Shown here in pieces: positions 55,887 to 64,000 of a stretch of 64,000 nucleotides of DNA. A program made the position numbers and the translations under genes. Location of the stretch: assembly GCA_024684085.1 (NCBI GenBank), contig JAIKXM010000039.1, positions 62,001 to 126,000 of the forward strand, written 5' to 3'. Source of the stretch: Lachnospiraceae bacterium (GTDB lineage Bacteria > Bacillota > Clostridia > Lachnospirales > Lachnospiraceae). Positions within the stretch are counted from its first letter, which is position 1; each line of letters starts with the position of its first letter. A model generated the notes under the pieces. It was not told the origin of the DNA and ran no database searches. It was given only the letters and a program-made list of their open reading frames with translations.

Positions 55887-55912
55887 TATATACTCTCCTC
55901 CTTATAGCCTCA

Positions 55913-58834
55913 CTATGCGTTAATAAGGTTAACTACATTATCGAACATATCCTTAGCTTCATCTATCCTCTCGCTGTTACCGACAACGCAGATATAGTCT
56001 TCATCAAGGACTGCTTCGATCATATCAGCCGTCTCTCTGATCTTATCACGATCAACGCCCAATACTTCATCTCTTTCCTTCTGATATCCTTCTTCCTTCC
56101 TGCCGCTTAAGTAACTGTTAAGCTCGAACAGGATACGGCTTGAAGGAGTAAAAGGAAGGTCAAGCTCACTTACGGCTCCTATGATATATTTCATCATCGT
56201 ACGTTCATCCGCATCGAAAGACTTAAGATAAGCAGGGATCGCCTTGAAGATCTCATTCGTCTCGGCGAGGTTGGGATCTCTGTAGGATACAAAATGGCAG
56301 TTTCCGTTCTTACTAAAGAGACTCATGCATCCGTATGCACCGCCTTTGACCCTGACATTATTCCAGAGATAATCATATCCGAGGATCACTCGCAATACTC
56401 TGAGGACTCCTGTATAATCATAACCCGCTTTCATAAAATCACCGCCGCGTCCGACGAACTGAACCTGCGAAGCACATTTAAAACCTTCATTAAGCTTCTC
56501 AGGGACAGGTATATAAGGCTTCACATTCTTATCAGCCTCGGGCAATGAATCATAAAAAGCTCTGACTTCCTTGCGGAACTCTTCATATTCCGAATCGTCT
56601 CCGCAGAAATCAAACATTATATTATCTTTTACAAATACAGATTTCTGAATCGCTCTTAACTTATCCGCAAATTCATTCTTCCTGTTATCATAATCAGCTT
56701 CGAGTTCCTCAAGGAATCTGTACATATCCATTCCGCCTATCACCTCGGAAGCCTTACCTAACGGTGAATGATAACTGAGTATCCTCTTTGTAGCTACCGA
56801 ATGACTGGCTTGCAACATATTACTCTGAATATGGCTCTTAAGTTCTGAAAGGAGTTCCCTGATCCTCTTCTCATCATCGTATTTGGAATTAAACAACACT
56901 TCTCTGATGAGTTCAAAGGTATCCTTAAGTGAACCCTTAAGACACTTTGCTTTGACATCAAGAGTGATCTTATACGAATCTTCGTCTTCACGCTGATAAT
57001 AACAGTTAGTAAGAGTAAGACCGCCCGTCTTGATGAATATGGTATTGGCAAGATCCCTGTAAGAATAATTAACGGTATCCACCATACCGAACATCTCTTT
57101 GAAAATTCCGAGATATTTAAAAAGTTCCCCGTCTAAATTGTTGGTATCAAATATGACACGAATGTAATCTATTCCCGGAGCAACGATCTTATGCCTTACT
57201 GTCTTAACACCGTTTTCTTCATCGACTTCATAATGTAAACGAACTGCTTCTTTTTTGATATCATCTCTTGCAAGCATCGGAATACACTTAAGAGCCTCCG
57301 GATCATCAGTCTCTTCCTGATAAGCTATAAGCTCCTCCGTATCCTTAATAAGCTCGCTTATCTGTGATTCGGTAAGGCTGTTCTTGTACTCGGCCAGCTT
57401 ATGTGCCAGTGCCTCTTCTTTTTTATTAACAAGACCCACCTCAGGCTCTACACAGACCAAAGACTTATGATGATTATTAAGAAGCCACTTCTCTACAAGT
57501 CTCTCATAATAATCTGTATCGATCGCATCCCTCAGTCTCTTGAAAGTCTTATCGGCTGCGATATGAATGAACGGAAGCTCATCATCATAGAGCCAGCTGT
57601 CCAACACCTGAAGACCGTACATAAGTCCCGGAGGGTACGAACCGAAGTCCGCTTCCCTGTATCTGAACTCAAGGCCGTTAAGTCCCGCTCGCAATGTATC
57701 CCTGTCAAAGCCATTCTTAATTACTTCCCTAAGCGTATCTTCTATGACAGAGAGGAATCTATCCTTCTTATCGATCTCGGTATTCTTGGCAACGACCGAG
57801 AAGTAAGGCTGTTTGATACCGTTCTCGTAGATACTGTAGATATCCTTGCCGATCTCCGCATCCAAAAGCGCTTTTTTCAGAACAGCACCCTGTCCTGAGA
57901 CAAGAGCATAATCGATCACCTGAAAAGCAATATACTTATCCTGATCAAGGTTATTGTTAAAGGCAGCACTCAGACTCATGTAAGAATTATCCTTAAGCGG
58001 TTCGCCCTCGGAAACTGAATACTTCTTGTTCACCGTCTTCATAGCCTCAAAAGGCGCCTGTGATCTGATGCCAGAATCTATATCAAGCCTGTCAAAATCA
58101 GAGAGATACTCACTGTCTATAAAATCAAGAGTCTCTGCCATATCCATATTACCGTACAGATAGATATATGAATTGGAAGGATGATAATATGCCTTGTAAG
58201 TCTCAAGATAATGCTCATATGTAAGCTCGGGGATGACATCGGGATCTCCGCCCGACTCATAACCGTATGCATTATCGGGGAAAAGCGAATTGAATATCTC
58301 CCTTTCCAGAACGTCATCCGGAGATGAGAATACCCCCTTCATCTCATTATATACTACACCGTTAACAGTAAGGTCATCATCAGCCGATCCCAGTTCATAA
58401 TGCCAGCCTTCCTGTCTGAAGGTCTTATCCGAATTCAGGATATTGGGATAGAACACGGCATCCAGATAGACATTCATTAGATTCCGGAAATCCTTATCAT
58501 TGCAGCTTGCTACAGGATACACCGTTTTATCGGGATACGTCATCGCATTAAGAAAAGTATTAAGAGACCCTTTGGCGAGTTCTATAAAAGGATCCTTCAC
58601 CGGGAAATTCCTTGAACCGCATAACACGGAATGTTCAAGGATATGCATAACTCCCGTACTGTCCTCGGGTGGAGTACGGAAACCTATATAGAACACCTTA
58701 TTCTCATCATCATTGCTAAGCAGAGCCACTCTCGCACCCGTCTTATTATGCTTAAGTATATATGCCTCACTTTTCAGCTCGCTGATCGTCTCTTTCTTAA
58801 CAATAGTATAGGAAGTTAACTCCTCAAGTCTCAT
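55913..58834 (-). CDS. M16C peptidase, presequence protease/insulinase-like
   Basis: A 973-residue single-chain M16C metalloprotease of the PreP/Cym1 type. The inverted zinc motif HxxEH is H64-ILE-H68, followed by the LCGSRNFPVKDPF block typical of the subfamily. It has four M16 domains in two halves; the second half lacks a zinc motif, as usual. It degrades peptides inside a closed chamber. There is no signal peptide, so it is cytosolic. It starts 19 bp after the next gene's stop and lies 26 bp before the DUF4349 gene. Confidence 0.94.
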   Translation of the reverse strand: MRLEELTSYTIVKKETISELKSEAYILKHNKTGARVALLSNDDENKVFYIGFRTPPEDSTGVMHILEHSVLCGSRNFPVKDPFIELAKGSLNTFLNAMTYPDKTVYPVASCNDKDFRNLMNVYLDAVFYPNILNSDKTFRQEGWHYELGSADDDLTVNGVVYNEMKGVFSSPDDVLEREIFNSLFPDNAYGYESGGDPDVIPELTYEHYLETYKAYYHPSNSYIYLYGNMDMAETLDFIDSEYLSDFDRLDIDSGIRSQAPFEAMKTVNKKYSVSEGEPLKDNSYMSLSAAFNNNLDQDKYIAFQVIDYALVSGQGAVLKKALLDAEIGKDIYSIYENGIKQPYFSVVAKNTEIDKKDRFLSVIEDTLREVIKNGFDRDTLRAGLNGLEFRYREADFGSYPPGLMYGLQVLDSWLYDDELPFIHIAADKTFKRLRDAIDTDYYERLVEKWLLNNHHKSLVCVEPEVGLVNKKEEALAHKLAEYKNSLTESQISELIKDTEELIAYQEETDDPEALKCIPMLARDDIKKEAVRLHYEVDEENGVKTVRHKIVAPGIDYIRVIFDTNNLDGELFKYLGIFKEMFGMVDTVNYSYRDLANTIFIKTGGLTLTNCYYQREDEDSYKITLDVKAKCLKGSLKDTFELIREVLFNSKYDDEKRIRELLSELKSHIQSNMLQASHSVATKRILSYHSPLGKASEVIGGMDMYRFLEELEADYDNRKNEFADKLRAIQKSVFVKDNIMFDFCGDDSEYEEFRKEVRAFYDSLPEADKNVKPYIPVPEKLNEGFKCASQVQFVGRGGDFMKAGYDYTGVLRVLRVILGYDYLWNNVRVKGGAYGCMSLFSKNGNCHFVSYRDPNLAETNEIFKAIPAYLKSFDADERTMMKYIIGAVSELDLPFTPSSRILFELNSYLSGRKEEGYQKERDEVLGVDRDKIRETADMIEAVLDEDYICVVGNSERIDEAKDMFDNVVNLINA

Positions 58835-58853
58835 TCTCTTATACTCCTCCTGC

Positions 58854-59264
58854 TTATACTACAATTCCCATTATGGCCAGCTTCTTCAGTCTGACTTCAT
58901 TCAAAAAGATCTCATTTTTCTTACTCTGCAATTCCTCACTGTCGATTATATCATCTATCGAATACTCTTTGATGGTATATCCCGGCTTATTCCTGCCCGC
59001 TCCGTTCGGCAGGAATACATTAAGCTTAAAGAGAGCCTTCATCTTCTTATATACCATGTAAGACATACTGTCCTTCTCCATGAAAAAGATATGATTCTCA
59101 ATCGTGGTATCCCTGTCCACTTCCTGCAGAATATAATGTGCAATTATCGTTCTCAACTTGAATGATACGTCATCATCGTCCATCAGATCGGCATAGGTCG
59201 TCTTGCCCCCGATATAGACGTTCGAAAAATCCTGAATGAGATATTTGTAATCTTTATTCTCCAT
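58854..59264 (-). CDS. Hypothetical protein
   Basis: A 136-residue acidic/basic soluble protein of unknown family. It contains ANENHIFFMEKDSMSYMVYKK-like helices (residues about 55-80) and a PNGAGRNKPGYTIKEYSI segment. It overlaps the sigma-like gene by about 11 bp. The ATG at 59264 is preferred; a TTG three codons upstream is nearer the GAGGAT site. The overlap suggests it works with the sigma-like protein, perhaps as a partner. Confidence 0.7.
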   Translation of the reverse strand: MENKDYKYLIQDFSNVYIGGKTTYADLMDDDDVSFKLRTIIAHYILQEVDRDTTIENHIFFMEKDSMSYMVYKKMKALFKLNVFLPNGAGRNKPGYTIKEYSIDDIIDSEELQSKKNEIFLNEVRLKKLAIMGIVV

Positions 59265-59991
59265 CGTACTCAATATCCTCTATCCTGCCTGCGGTAAGCT
59301 TAATGGCATCTCTGATTGCCTTTTCTGACAGTCCCTCTGTGATAAGTTCTTCCACAGTCACCTTACGTCCAAGGTCTTCAGCCAGTTCTCTCGCGGCATC
59401 CGCAACCTTATTGACCTTTTTCTCAATATTCTTATCTATCTTTCGTGCATCATCTTCCATTCCGATGAACTCTTCCATGGCATCCATGATCATGCCCGCA
59501 AGAGTTCCTTCCACCTCGTCCGGAGTCTCCAATGCGCCGAGCATGGTCACACCGACCGAAAGCGCAAGATTACCCTCACCTATAATATCCTCCATCGTGG
59601 CACCCTGTCCTGCATAGAGCTTGGCCATATCCACAACTGACGGGATCATGATCTCAACGATCCTATCCTGTGCATCCTTCTCTCCCGCCATCGCCGACAT
59701 TGCAAATGCCCTCTTCTCGGAATCAGTATAAGTCGGAATTGCTTCTATGGAGTCCATATACAACTGAACATAATCAATATCCTCAGCCGTCATATATTCT
59801 TCCGGATCAACAGCCTCGTCAATACCTATCTTCTTACTCCTGAAATAGTCATACACATGCGAAAGAGCATCACCCTTAAGCCCGACTTCGGCAAATCTCT
59901 CTTCCACAAGTGCACGCGAGAGCACATTACCGTGTGCCGCCGCCAATTCATTAAGTTCCTCTATTATCTTCGCAAATTGTTCTTCGTTCAA
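59254..59991 (-). CDS. Sigma-70-like protein lacking region 4
   Basis: A 245-residue protein resembling RpoD from end to end only in part. Residues 1-60 resemble region 1.1. Residues 72-100 resemble region 1.2 (DIDYVQLYMDSIEAIPTYTDSEK). Residues 103-150 match region 2.1-2.2, including IPSVVDMAKLYAGQGATMEDIIGEGNLAL, the core-RNAP-binding part. The aromatic DNA-melting and -10 recognition helices of regions 2.3-2.4 are missing. Residues 188-240 match region 3 (VNKVADAARELAEDLGRKVTVEEL). No region 4 follows. The start is TTG at 59991 with GAGG eight bases upstream. It may bind core RNA polymerase without promoter recognition (inference). Confidence 0.75.
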   Translation of the reverse strand: MNEEQFAKIIEELNELAAAHGNVLSRALVEERFAEVGLKGDALSHVYDYFRSKKIGIDEAVDPEEYMTAEDIDYVQLYMDSIEAIPTYTDSEKRAFAMSAMAGEKDAQDRIVEIMIPSVVDMAKLYAGQGATMEDIIGEGNLALSVGVTMLGALETPDEVEGTLAGMIMDAMEEFIGMEDDARKIDKNIEKKVNKVADAARELAEDLGRKVTVEELITEGLSEKAIRDAIKLTAGRIEDIEYDGE

Positions 59992-60034
59992 TATCCTAAC
60001 CTCGATCCTTGATCATTCACATCTAACAGCCAAT

Positions 60035-60964
60035 CTATTCAACATGAGTATGTGTAAAAATGTGGTCATTGCAGTATTCATAATTACCGTTACATCTTGA
60101 ACAGAATCTAAATTCCAATTCGGGATCGGTAAGATCCGTCCTTCCGCAGACAGCACACTTATGCTTGCCCACCATATTCTTTGCCGCCTGATCATACTTA
60201 ACCTTATTGGCCTCTTTTCTGAATTTCACTCTGGTCTTCATCTGGTTAGGATGCAGCTTGACTTTTCTCCTGATCCTATTGAAAAAGAGCACGAAATTGA
60301 GCATTGAACAGCCGATGACGATAAACCTGATAAGGAATACGACCGCACCGCCCCATGCACCGTAGATAACAGCCGCTTCTATCGGCGTGACTATAACCTC
60401 ATACAAGAGGATCAGAGCATAGATTATTCCAAGATACTTAACCTTCACCGGTAAGATGAAATAGAGATATACCTTAACCTCCGGCATAGTCGCGGCAAAA
60501 GCAAGAAACAGCGACATATTAACATAGTATGTGCTTATATGATCGCCCACACTATTAGCGATCTCACCTGTTCCCATAAGCAACAGCACAATATACAGGA
60601 CAAAGCTTCCTATGATCGTGTAGATGAATCCCGATATCAGATACTCATTCAGTCTGTAAGTCCCCCATATTTTCTCCAAAGTTCTGCCTATAGAGTAATA
60701 AAAGAACAAACTGACCACAATGAACAATATGCTCGTATCCGACGGCGGTATTATAAGCCAGGTTACAAGGCGCCATATCTGTCCCTTTAAGATCATAGAC
60801 GGTTCTAACGTAAGATATGATGTATAATCATAATTGACCAGTTGAATGATATATCCCAACGCATAGCAGATGATAAGATATAAAGTGATATTGCTGATCG
60901 CATAATTCGAGAACTTGTCCTCAATTCTGTCTCTAAGCTTCATATTACATACACATTCGATCAC
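60035..60964 (-). CDS. Rhomboid-fold membrane protein with C-terminal zinc ribbon, probably inactive as a protease
   Basis: About 302-309 residues with six helices. GQIWRLVTWLIIPP and EKIWGTYRLNEYLISGF match the rhomboid L1 region, but the catalytic GxSG serine and the HxxxGxxxG histidine are absent, so it looks like a pseudoprotease. After the membrane domain comes a basic segment and a cysteine/histidine-rich tail (CAVCGR, CSRCNGNYEYC, HIFTHTH), a likely zinc ribbon in the cytosol. The start is uncertain: GTG 60964 has AGGGA at a good distance; ATG 60943 has no clear site. It lies 43 bp upstream of the sigma-like gene. Confidence 0.8.
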   Translation of the reverse strand: MIECVCNMKLRDRIEDKFSNYAISNITLYLIICYALGYIIQLVNYDYTSYLTLEPSMILKGQIWRLVTWLIIPPSDTSILFIVVSLFFYYSIGRTLEKIWGTYRLNEYLISGFIYTIIGSFVLYIVLLLMGTGEIANSVGDHISTYYVNMSLFLAFAATMPEVKVYLYFILPVKVKYLGIIYALILLYEVIVTPIEAAVIYGAWGGAVVFLIRFIVIGCSMLNFVLFFNRIRRKVKLHPNQMKTRVKFRKEANKVKYDQAAKNMVGKHKCAVCGRTDLTDPELEFRFCSRCNGNYEYCNDHIFTHTHVE

Positions 60965-61082
60965 CGAATGTTCCCTTTCGTAATTCTTTCTTCCGGCTTT
61001 TGGAATCCCTTAGATTTTATCATAATTATTCATATAAAAAATAAAAAATTTATAAATTCGCGGTTCTTTGAAGTACATGAAG

Positions 61083-61111
61083 TTGATTTTTGGAGCTCAT
61101 TAGCGTAAGAT
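61083..61111 (+). promoter_or_regulatory. Putative promoter of the activator-like gene
   Basis: TTGATT at 61083-61088, 17 bp, TAAGAT at 61106-61111. The leader would be about 35 nt. Confidence 0.45.
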
Positions 61112-61152
61112 ATGACACGGTGCGATAGTTTTTAAATGTCTTGAGGTGACTT

Positions 61153-64000
61153 ATGGCTTTATCACATATGACTCTTGGAATCGATATAGGTTCCACAACA
61201 GTTAAGATAGCGATCCTTGATAGCGACAATGAACTTGTCTTCTCCGATTACAGAAGGCATCTTGCCGATATTCAGGGTACTCTTTCCATATTACTAAAAA
61301 AGGCCGGTGACGAGTTAGGAGATATCATACTCCATCCCGTTATCACAGGGTCGGGCGGCCTTACTCTCGCCAATCATCTTGAAGTTCCTTTTACACAGGA
61401 AGTTATAGCGGTATCGACATCTCTTGAGCATTATGCTCCTCAGACTGATGTTGCGATAGAGCTCGGCGGTGAGGATGCCAAGATCATATATTTCGAGAAC
61501 GGTAATGTTGAACAGCGTATGAACGGTATTTGCGCCGGTGGTACAGGCTCCTTTATTGACCAGATGGCATCTCTTCTGCAGACTGATGCTTCGGGTCTTA
61601 ATGAATATGCCAAGCATTACAACTCTCTCTATACCATAGCTGCCAGATGCGGTGTATTCGCGAAGACTGATATCCAGCCTCTTATCAATGACGGTGCAAC
61701 CAAGGAAGATCTGTCGGCTTCAATATTCCAGGCTGTTGTCAATCAGACTATCTCGGGTCTCGCCTGCGGTAAGCCTATCAGAGGACATGTTGCCTTTCTC
61801 GGCGGCCCTCTTCACTTCCTGTCTGAGCTTAAGATCGCGTTTATCCGTACACTTAAGCTCGATGATGAGCACACTATAGAACTTGACAATTCACATCTCT
61901 TCGCGGCTATCGGCTCTGCCCTTAATGCCAAGGAAGATGTAAGCATACAGCTTAATAAGCTTATTGAACGTTTGGACGACGGCATCAAGATGGACTTCGA
62001 AGTAGCTCGAATGGAGCCTCTTTTTGCCAATGACGAAGAATACAAAGAGTTCACGGACAGACATGAGAAAGCTCATGTCGAAACTGCAGATCTTTCCGAA
62101 TATCAGGGTAACTGTTTCCTCGGTATCGATGCAGGTTCTACCACTACCAAGATGGCTCTTATATCAGAAGACGGTAAGCTGTTACACTCTTTCTACAGCA
62201 GTAATAACGGTAATCCTCTTCAGACTGCCATTGACGCACTGAAAGATATCTACACCTCTCTTCCCGAGGGTGTTAAGATCGTCAGAGCTTGTTCTACAGG
62301 ATACGGCGAAGCTCTTATGAAGGCTGCTTTCCTTCTGGACGACGGTGAAGTAGAGACTGTTGCGCATTACTATGCAGCTGCTTTCTTCGAGCCTAATGTT
62401 GACTGTATCCTTGATATCGGCGGTCAGGATATGAAATGTATCAAGATCAAGGATAACTGTGTTGATTCCGTACAGCTTAACGAAGCATGTTCTTCGGGCT
62501 GTGGTTCATTCATTGAGACATTTGCAGGATCTCTGGATCTTTCTGTTGAGGACTTTGCCTCTGCTGCACTTTTTGCGCCTCACCCCATCGATCTTGGAAC
62601 AAGATGTACCGTATTCATGAACTCCAAGGTTAAGCAGGCACAGAAGGAAGGAGCGACCGTTGCCGATATCTCGGCAGGTCTTGCCTATTCGGTTATCAAG
62701 AACGCCTTATTCAAGGTTATCAAAGTATCCAGCGCTTCCGAACTCGGTAAGAATATCGTAGTTCAGGGTGGAACTTTCTATAATAATGCCGTACTGCGAT
62801 CTTTTGAGAAGATCGCCGATTGTCATGCCATAAGACCTGACATCGCAGGTATAATGGGTGCTTTCGGTGCTGCCCTTATCTCTCGTGAACAGTACACCGA
62901 AGGTTATAAGACTACAATGCTCGACCTTAAAGGCCTTAATGACCTTACATATGAGACGAGCATGACCAAGTGTCAGGGCTGTACCAATAACTGTCGTCTT
63001 ACCATTAACAGATTCACAGGCGGCAGACAGTATATATCAGGAAATCGTTGTGAAAGAGGTCTCGGCAAGTCCAAGAAGGAAGGCGCAGCTCCCAATCTCT
63101 ATGAGTATAAGCTTAATCGCCTCTTCGGATATGAACCTCTCTCTCCCGATAAGGCATTCCGCGGAACCGTAGGTATACCGAGAGTCCTCAATATGTATGA
63201 GAACTATCCGTTCTGGTATGTCTTCTTCACGGAACTCGGTTACAGAGTAGTACTCTCTCCGGCTTCCAACCATAAGATATACGAATTGGGCATAGAATCG
63301 ATCCCCAGTGAATCGGAATGTTATCCTGCCAAGCTTGCTCACGGACATATAATGTGGCTTATCAACCAGAAGGTTGATTTCATCTTCTATCCTTCCGTTT
63401 TCTATGAGAGGAATGAGTTTAAGGAAGCCAATAACCATTATAACTGTCCTATAGTTACATCTTATCCCGAGAATATCAAGAATAATGTTGAGGAGATCAC
63501 CAACGGCTCAGTACGTTTTGTTAATCCCTTCCTTGCATTTACCTCGGAAGAGACTCTCCGCAGTGAGCTTGTTAAGACTTTCAGTTATATAGATCCCGCA
63601 GATGTTGCATCGGCTGTTCACAAAGGCTTCGAAGAACAGAACAGATGCCATCTCGATATACAGAAGAAAGGTGAAGAGACTATCAAATATCTCGACGAGA
63701 CAGGTAAGAAGGGAATCGTTCTCGCAGGACGTCCTTACCACCTTGATCCCGAGATCAATCACGGTATTCCGGAACTGATCAACTCTTATGATTTTGCGGT
63801 TCTGACCGAGGACAGTGTTTCACACCTTGCTTCTCCCGAACGTCCTCTAATCGTATCAGATCAGTGGATGTATCATTCAAGACTCTATGCTGCAGCAAGT
63901 TACGTTAAGACACGTGATAATATAGATCTTATTCAGCTTAATTCTTTCGGATGCGGTCTTGATGCCGTAACAACGGATCAGGTATATGATATCCTGTCCG
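61153..64000 (+). CDS. 2-hydroxyacyl-CoA dehydratase activator-like tandem ATPase with DUF2229 (partial, runs off the right edge)
   Basis: At least 949 residues. Two ASKHA ATPase domains of the BadF/BcrA/HgdC type occur in tandem: domain 1 begins [14 protein letters not shown] and contains [14 protein letters not shown] and [10 protein letters not shown]; domain 2 begins [14 protein letters not shown] and contains [11 protein letters not shown] and TRCTVF. Each keeps the cysteines that in HgdC bridge a [4Fe-4S] cluster across the dimer. [11 protein letters not shown] cysteine motif starts the DUF2229 region. HgdB-like sequence follows ([16 protein letters not shown]). Such fused proteins are frequent in Clostridia; substrate is unknown. 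ATG 61153 has GAGGTGA upstream; an ATG five codons later is an alternative. Confidence 0.9.
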   Translation, partial: MALSHMTLGIDIGSTTVKIAILDSDNELVFSDYRRHLADIQGTLSILLKKAGDELGDIILHPVITGSGGLTLANHLEVPFTQEVIAVSTSLEHYAPQTDVAIELGGEDAKIIYFENGNVEQRMNGICAGGTGSFIDQMASLLQTDASGLNEYAKHYNSLYTIAARCGVFAKTDIQPLINDGATKEDLSASIFQAVVNQTISGLACGKPIRGHVAFLGGPLHFLSELKIAFIRTLKLDDEHTIELDNSHLFAAIGSALNAKEDVSIQLNKLIERLDDGIKMDFEVARMEPLFANDEEYKEFTDRHEKAHVETADLSEYQGNCFLGIDAGSTTTKMALISEDGKLLHSFYSSNNGNPLQTAIDALKDIYTSLPEGVKIVRACSTGYGEALMKAAFLLDDGEVETVAHYYAAAFFEPNVDCILDIGGQDMKCIKIKDNCVDSVQLNEACSSGCGSFIETFAGSLDLSVEDFASAALFAPHPIDLGTRCTVFMNSKVKQAQKEGATVADISAGLAYSVIKNALFKVIKVSSASELGKNIVVQGGTFYNNAVLRSFEKIADCHAIRPDIAGIMGAFGAALISREQYTEGYKTTMLDLKGLNDLTYETSMTKCQGCTNNCRLTINRFTGGRQYISGNRCERGLGKSKKEGAAPNLYEYKLNRLFGYEPLSPDKAFRGTVGIPRVLNMYENYPFWYVFFTELGYRVVLSPASNHKIYELGIESIPSESECYPAKLAHGHIMWLINQKVDFIFYPSVFYERNEFKEANNHYNCPIVTSYPENIKNNVEEITNGSVRFVNPFLAFTSEETLRSELVKTFSYIDPADVASAVHKGFEEQNRCHLDIQKKGEETIKYLDETGKKGIVLAGRPYHLDPEINHGIPELINSYDFAVLTEDSVSHLASPERPLIVSDQWMYHSRLYAAASYVKTRDNIDLIQLNSFGCGLDAVTTDQVYDILS

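Overview
The window looks like chromosomal DNA of an anaerobic, low-to-mid GC Gram-positive bacterium of the Clostridia, most likely Lachnospiraceae (Butyrivibrio/Roseburia-like). This is inferred from gene content: electron-bifurcating Nfn, formate-THF ligase, pyruvate phosphate dikinase, Rex, a Re-type citrate synthase candidate, 2-hydroxyacyl-CoA dehydratase activator-like protein, BMP-type nucleoside transporter and the DUF6320/HXXXD pair. I call 43 protein genes. Forty read on the minus strand; only the ABC-F gene, a small PAP2-like gene and the activator-like gene at the right edge read plus. I found no rRNA, tRNA, CRISPR array, prophage or transposase.

0-18.4 kb (minus): nfnB (cut by the left edge) and nfnA; a zinc-ribbon/TPR membrane protein; fhs; ftsK; a large membrane protein with a long acidic tail; metY; yebC; a CBS/CorC protein; alr; nnr; a coiled-coil hypothetical; rex. 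rex has a consensus promoter overlapped by a near-perfect Rex operator. 18.6-20.5 kb (plus): an ABC-F ATPase.

20.6-26 kb (minus): a Re-citrate-synthase-like gene, an FCD-type GntR regulator and NADP-isocitrate dehydrogenase form a probable glutamate-precursor operon with a palindromic operator at its promoter. A secreted GH18 chitinase lies beside it. 26.2-46.5 kb (minus): alaS, a large secreted Ig-like protein, two GT-C-like membrane proteins (one DUF2298), a small export-family protein, uppP, the DUF6320/acyltransferase pair, ppdK with an unusual 11-residue-repeat tail, glyQS and a lipoprotein.

46.6-61 kb: recO; a plus-strand PAP2-like gene; a nucleoside ABC transporter with its lipoprotein; xpt; era; DUF4349 lipoprotein; an M16C peptidase; a small hypothetical; a sigma-70-like protein lacking region 4; a catalytically dead-looking rhomboid with a zinc-ribbon tail. 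From 61.15 kb a tandem activator/DUF2229 protein runs off the right edge.

The most unusual signals are non-coding. A structured repeat of about 125 bp occurs as two tandem pairs 25 kb apart, with compensatory changes in its terminal hairpin. Several short tandem duplications sit across or beside gene ends. The Re-citrate-synthase-like mRNA has its Shine-Dalgarno separated from the ATG by a perfect hairpin. Related leader elements precede glyQS (a 91-bp tandem pair) and icd.
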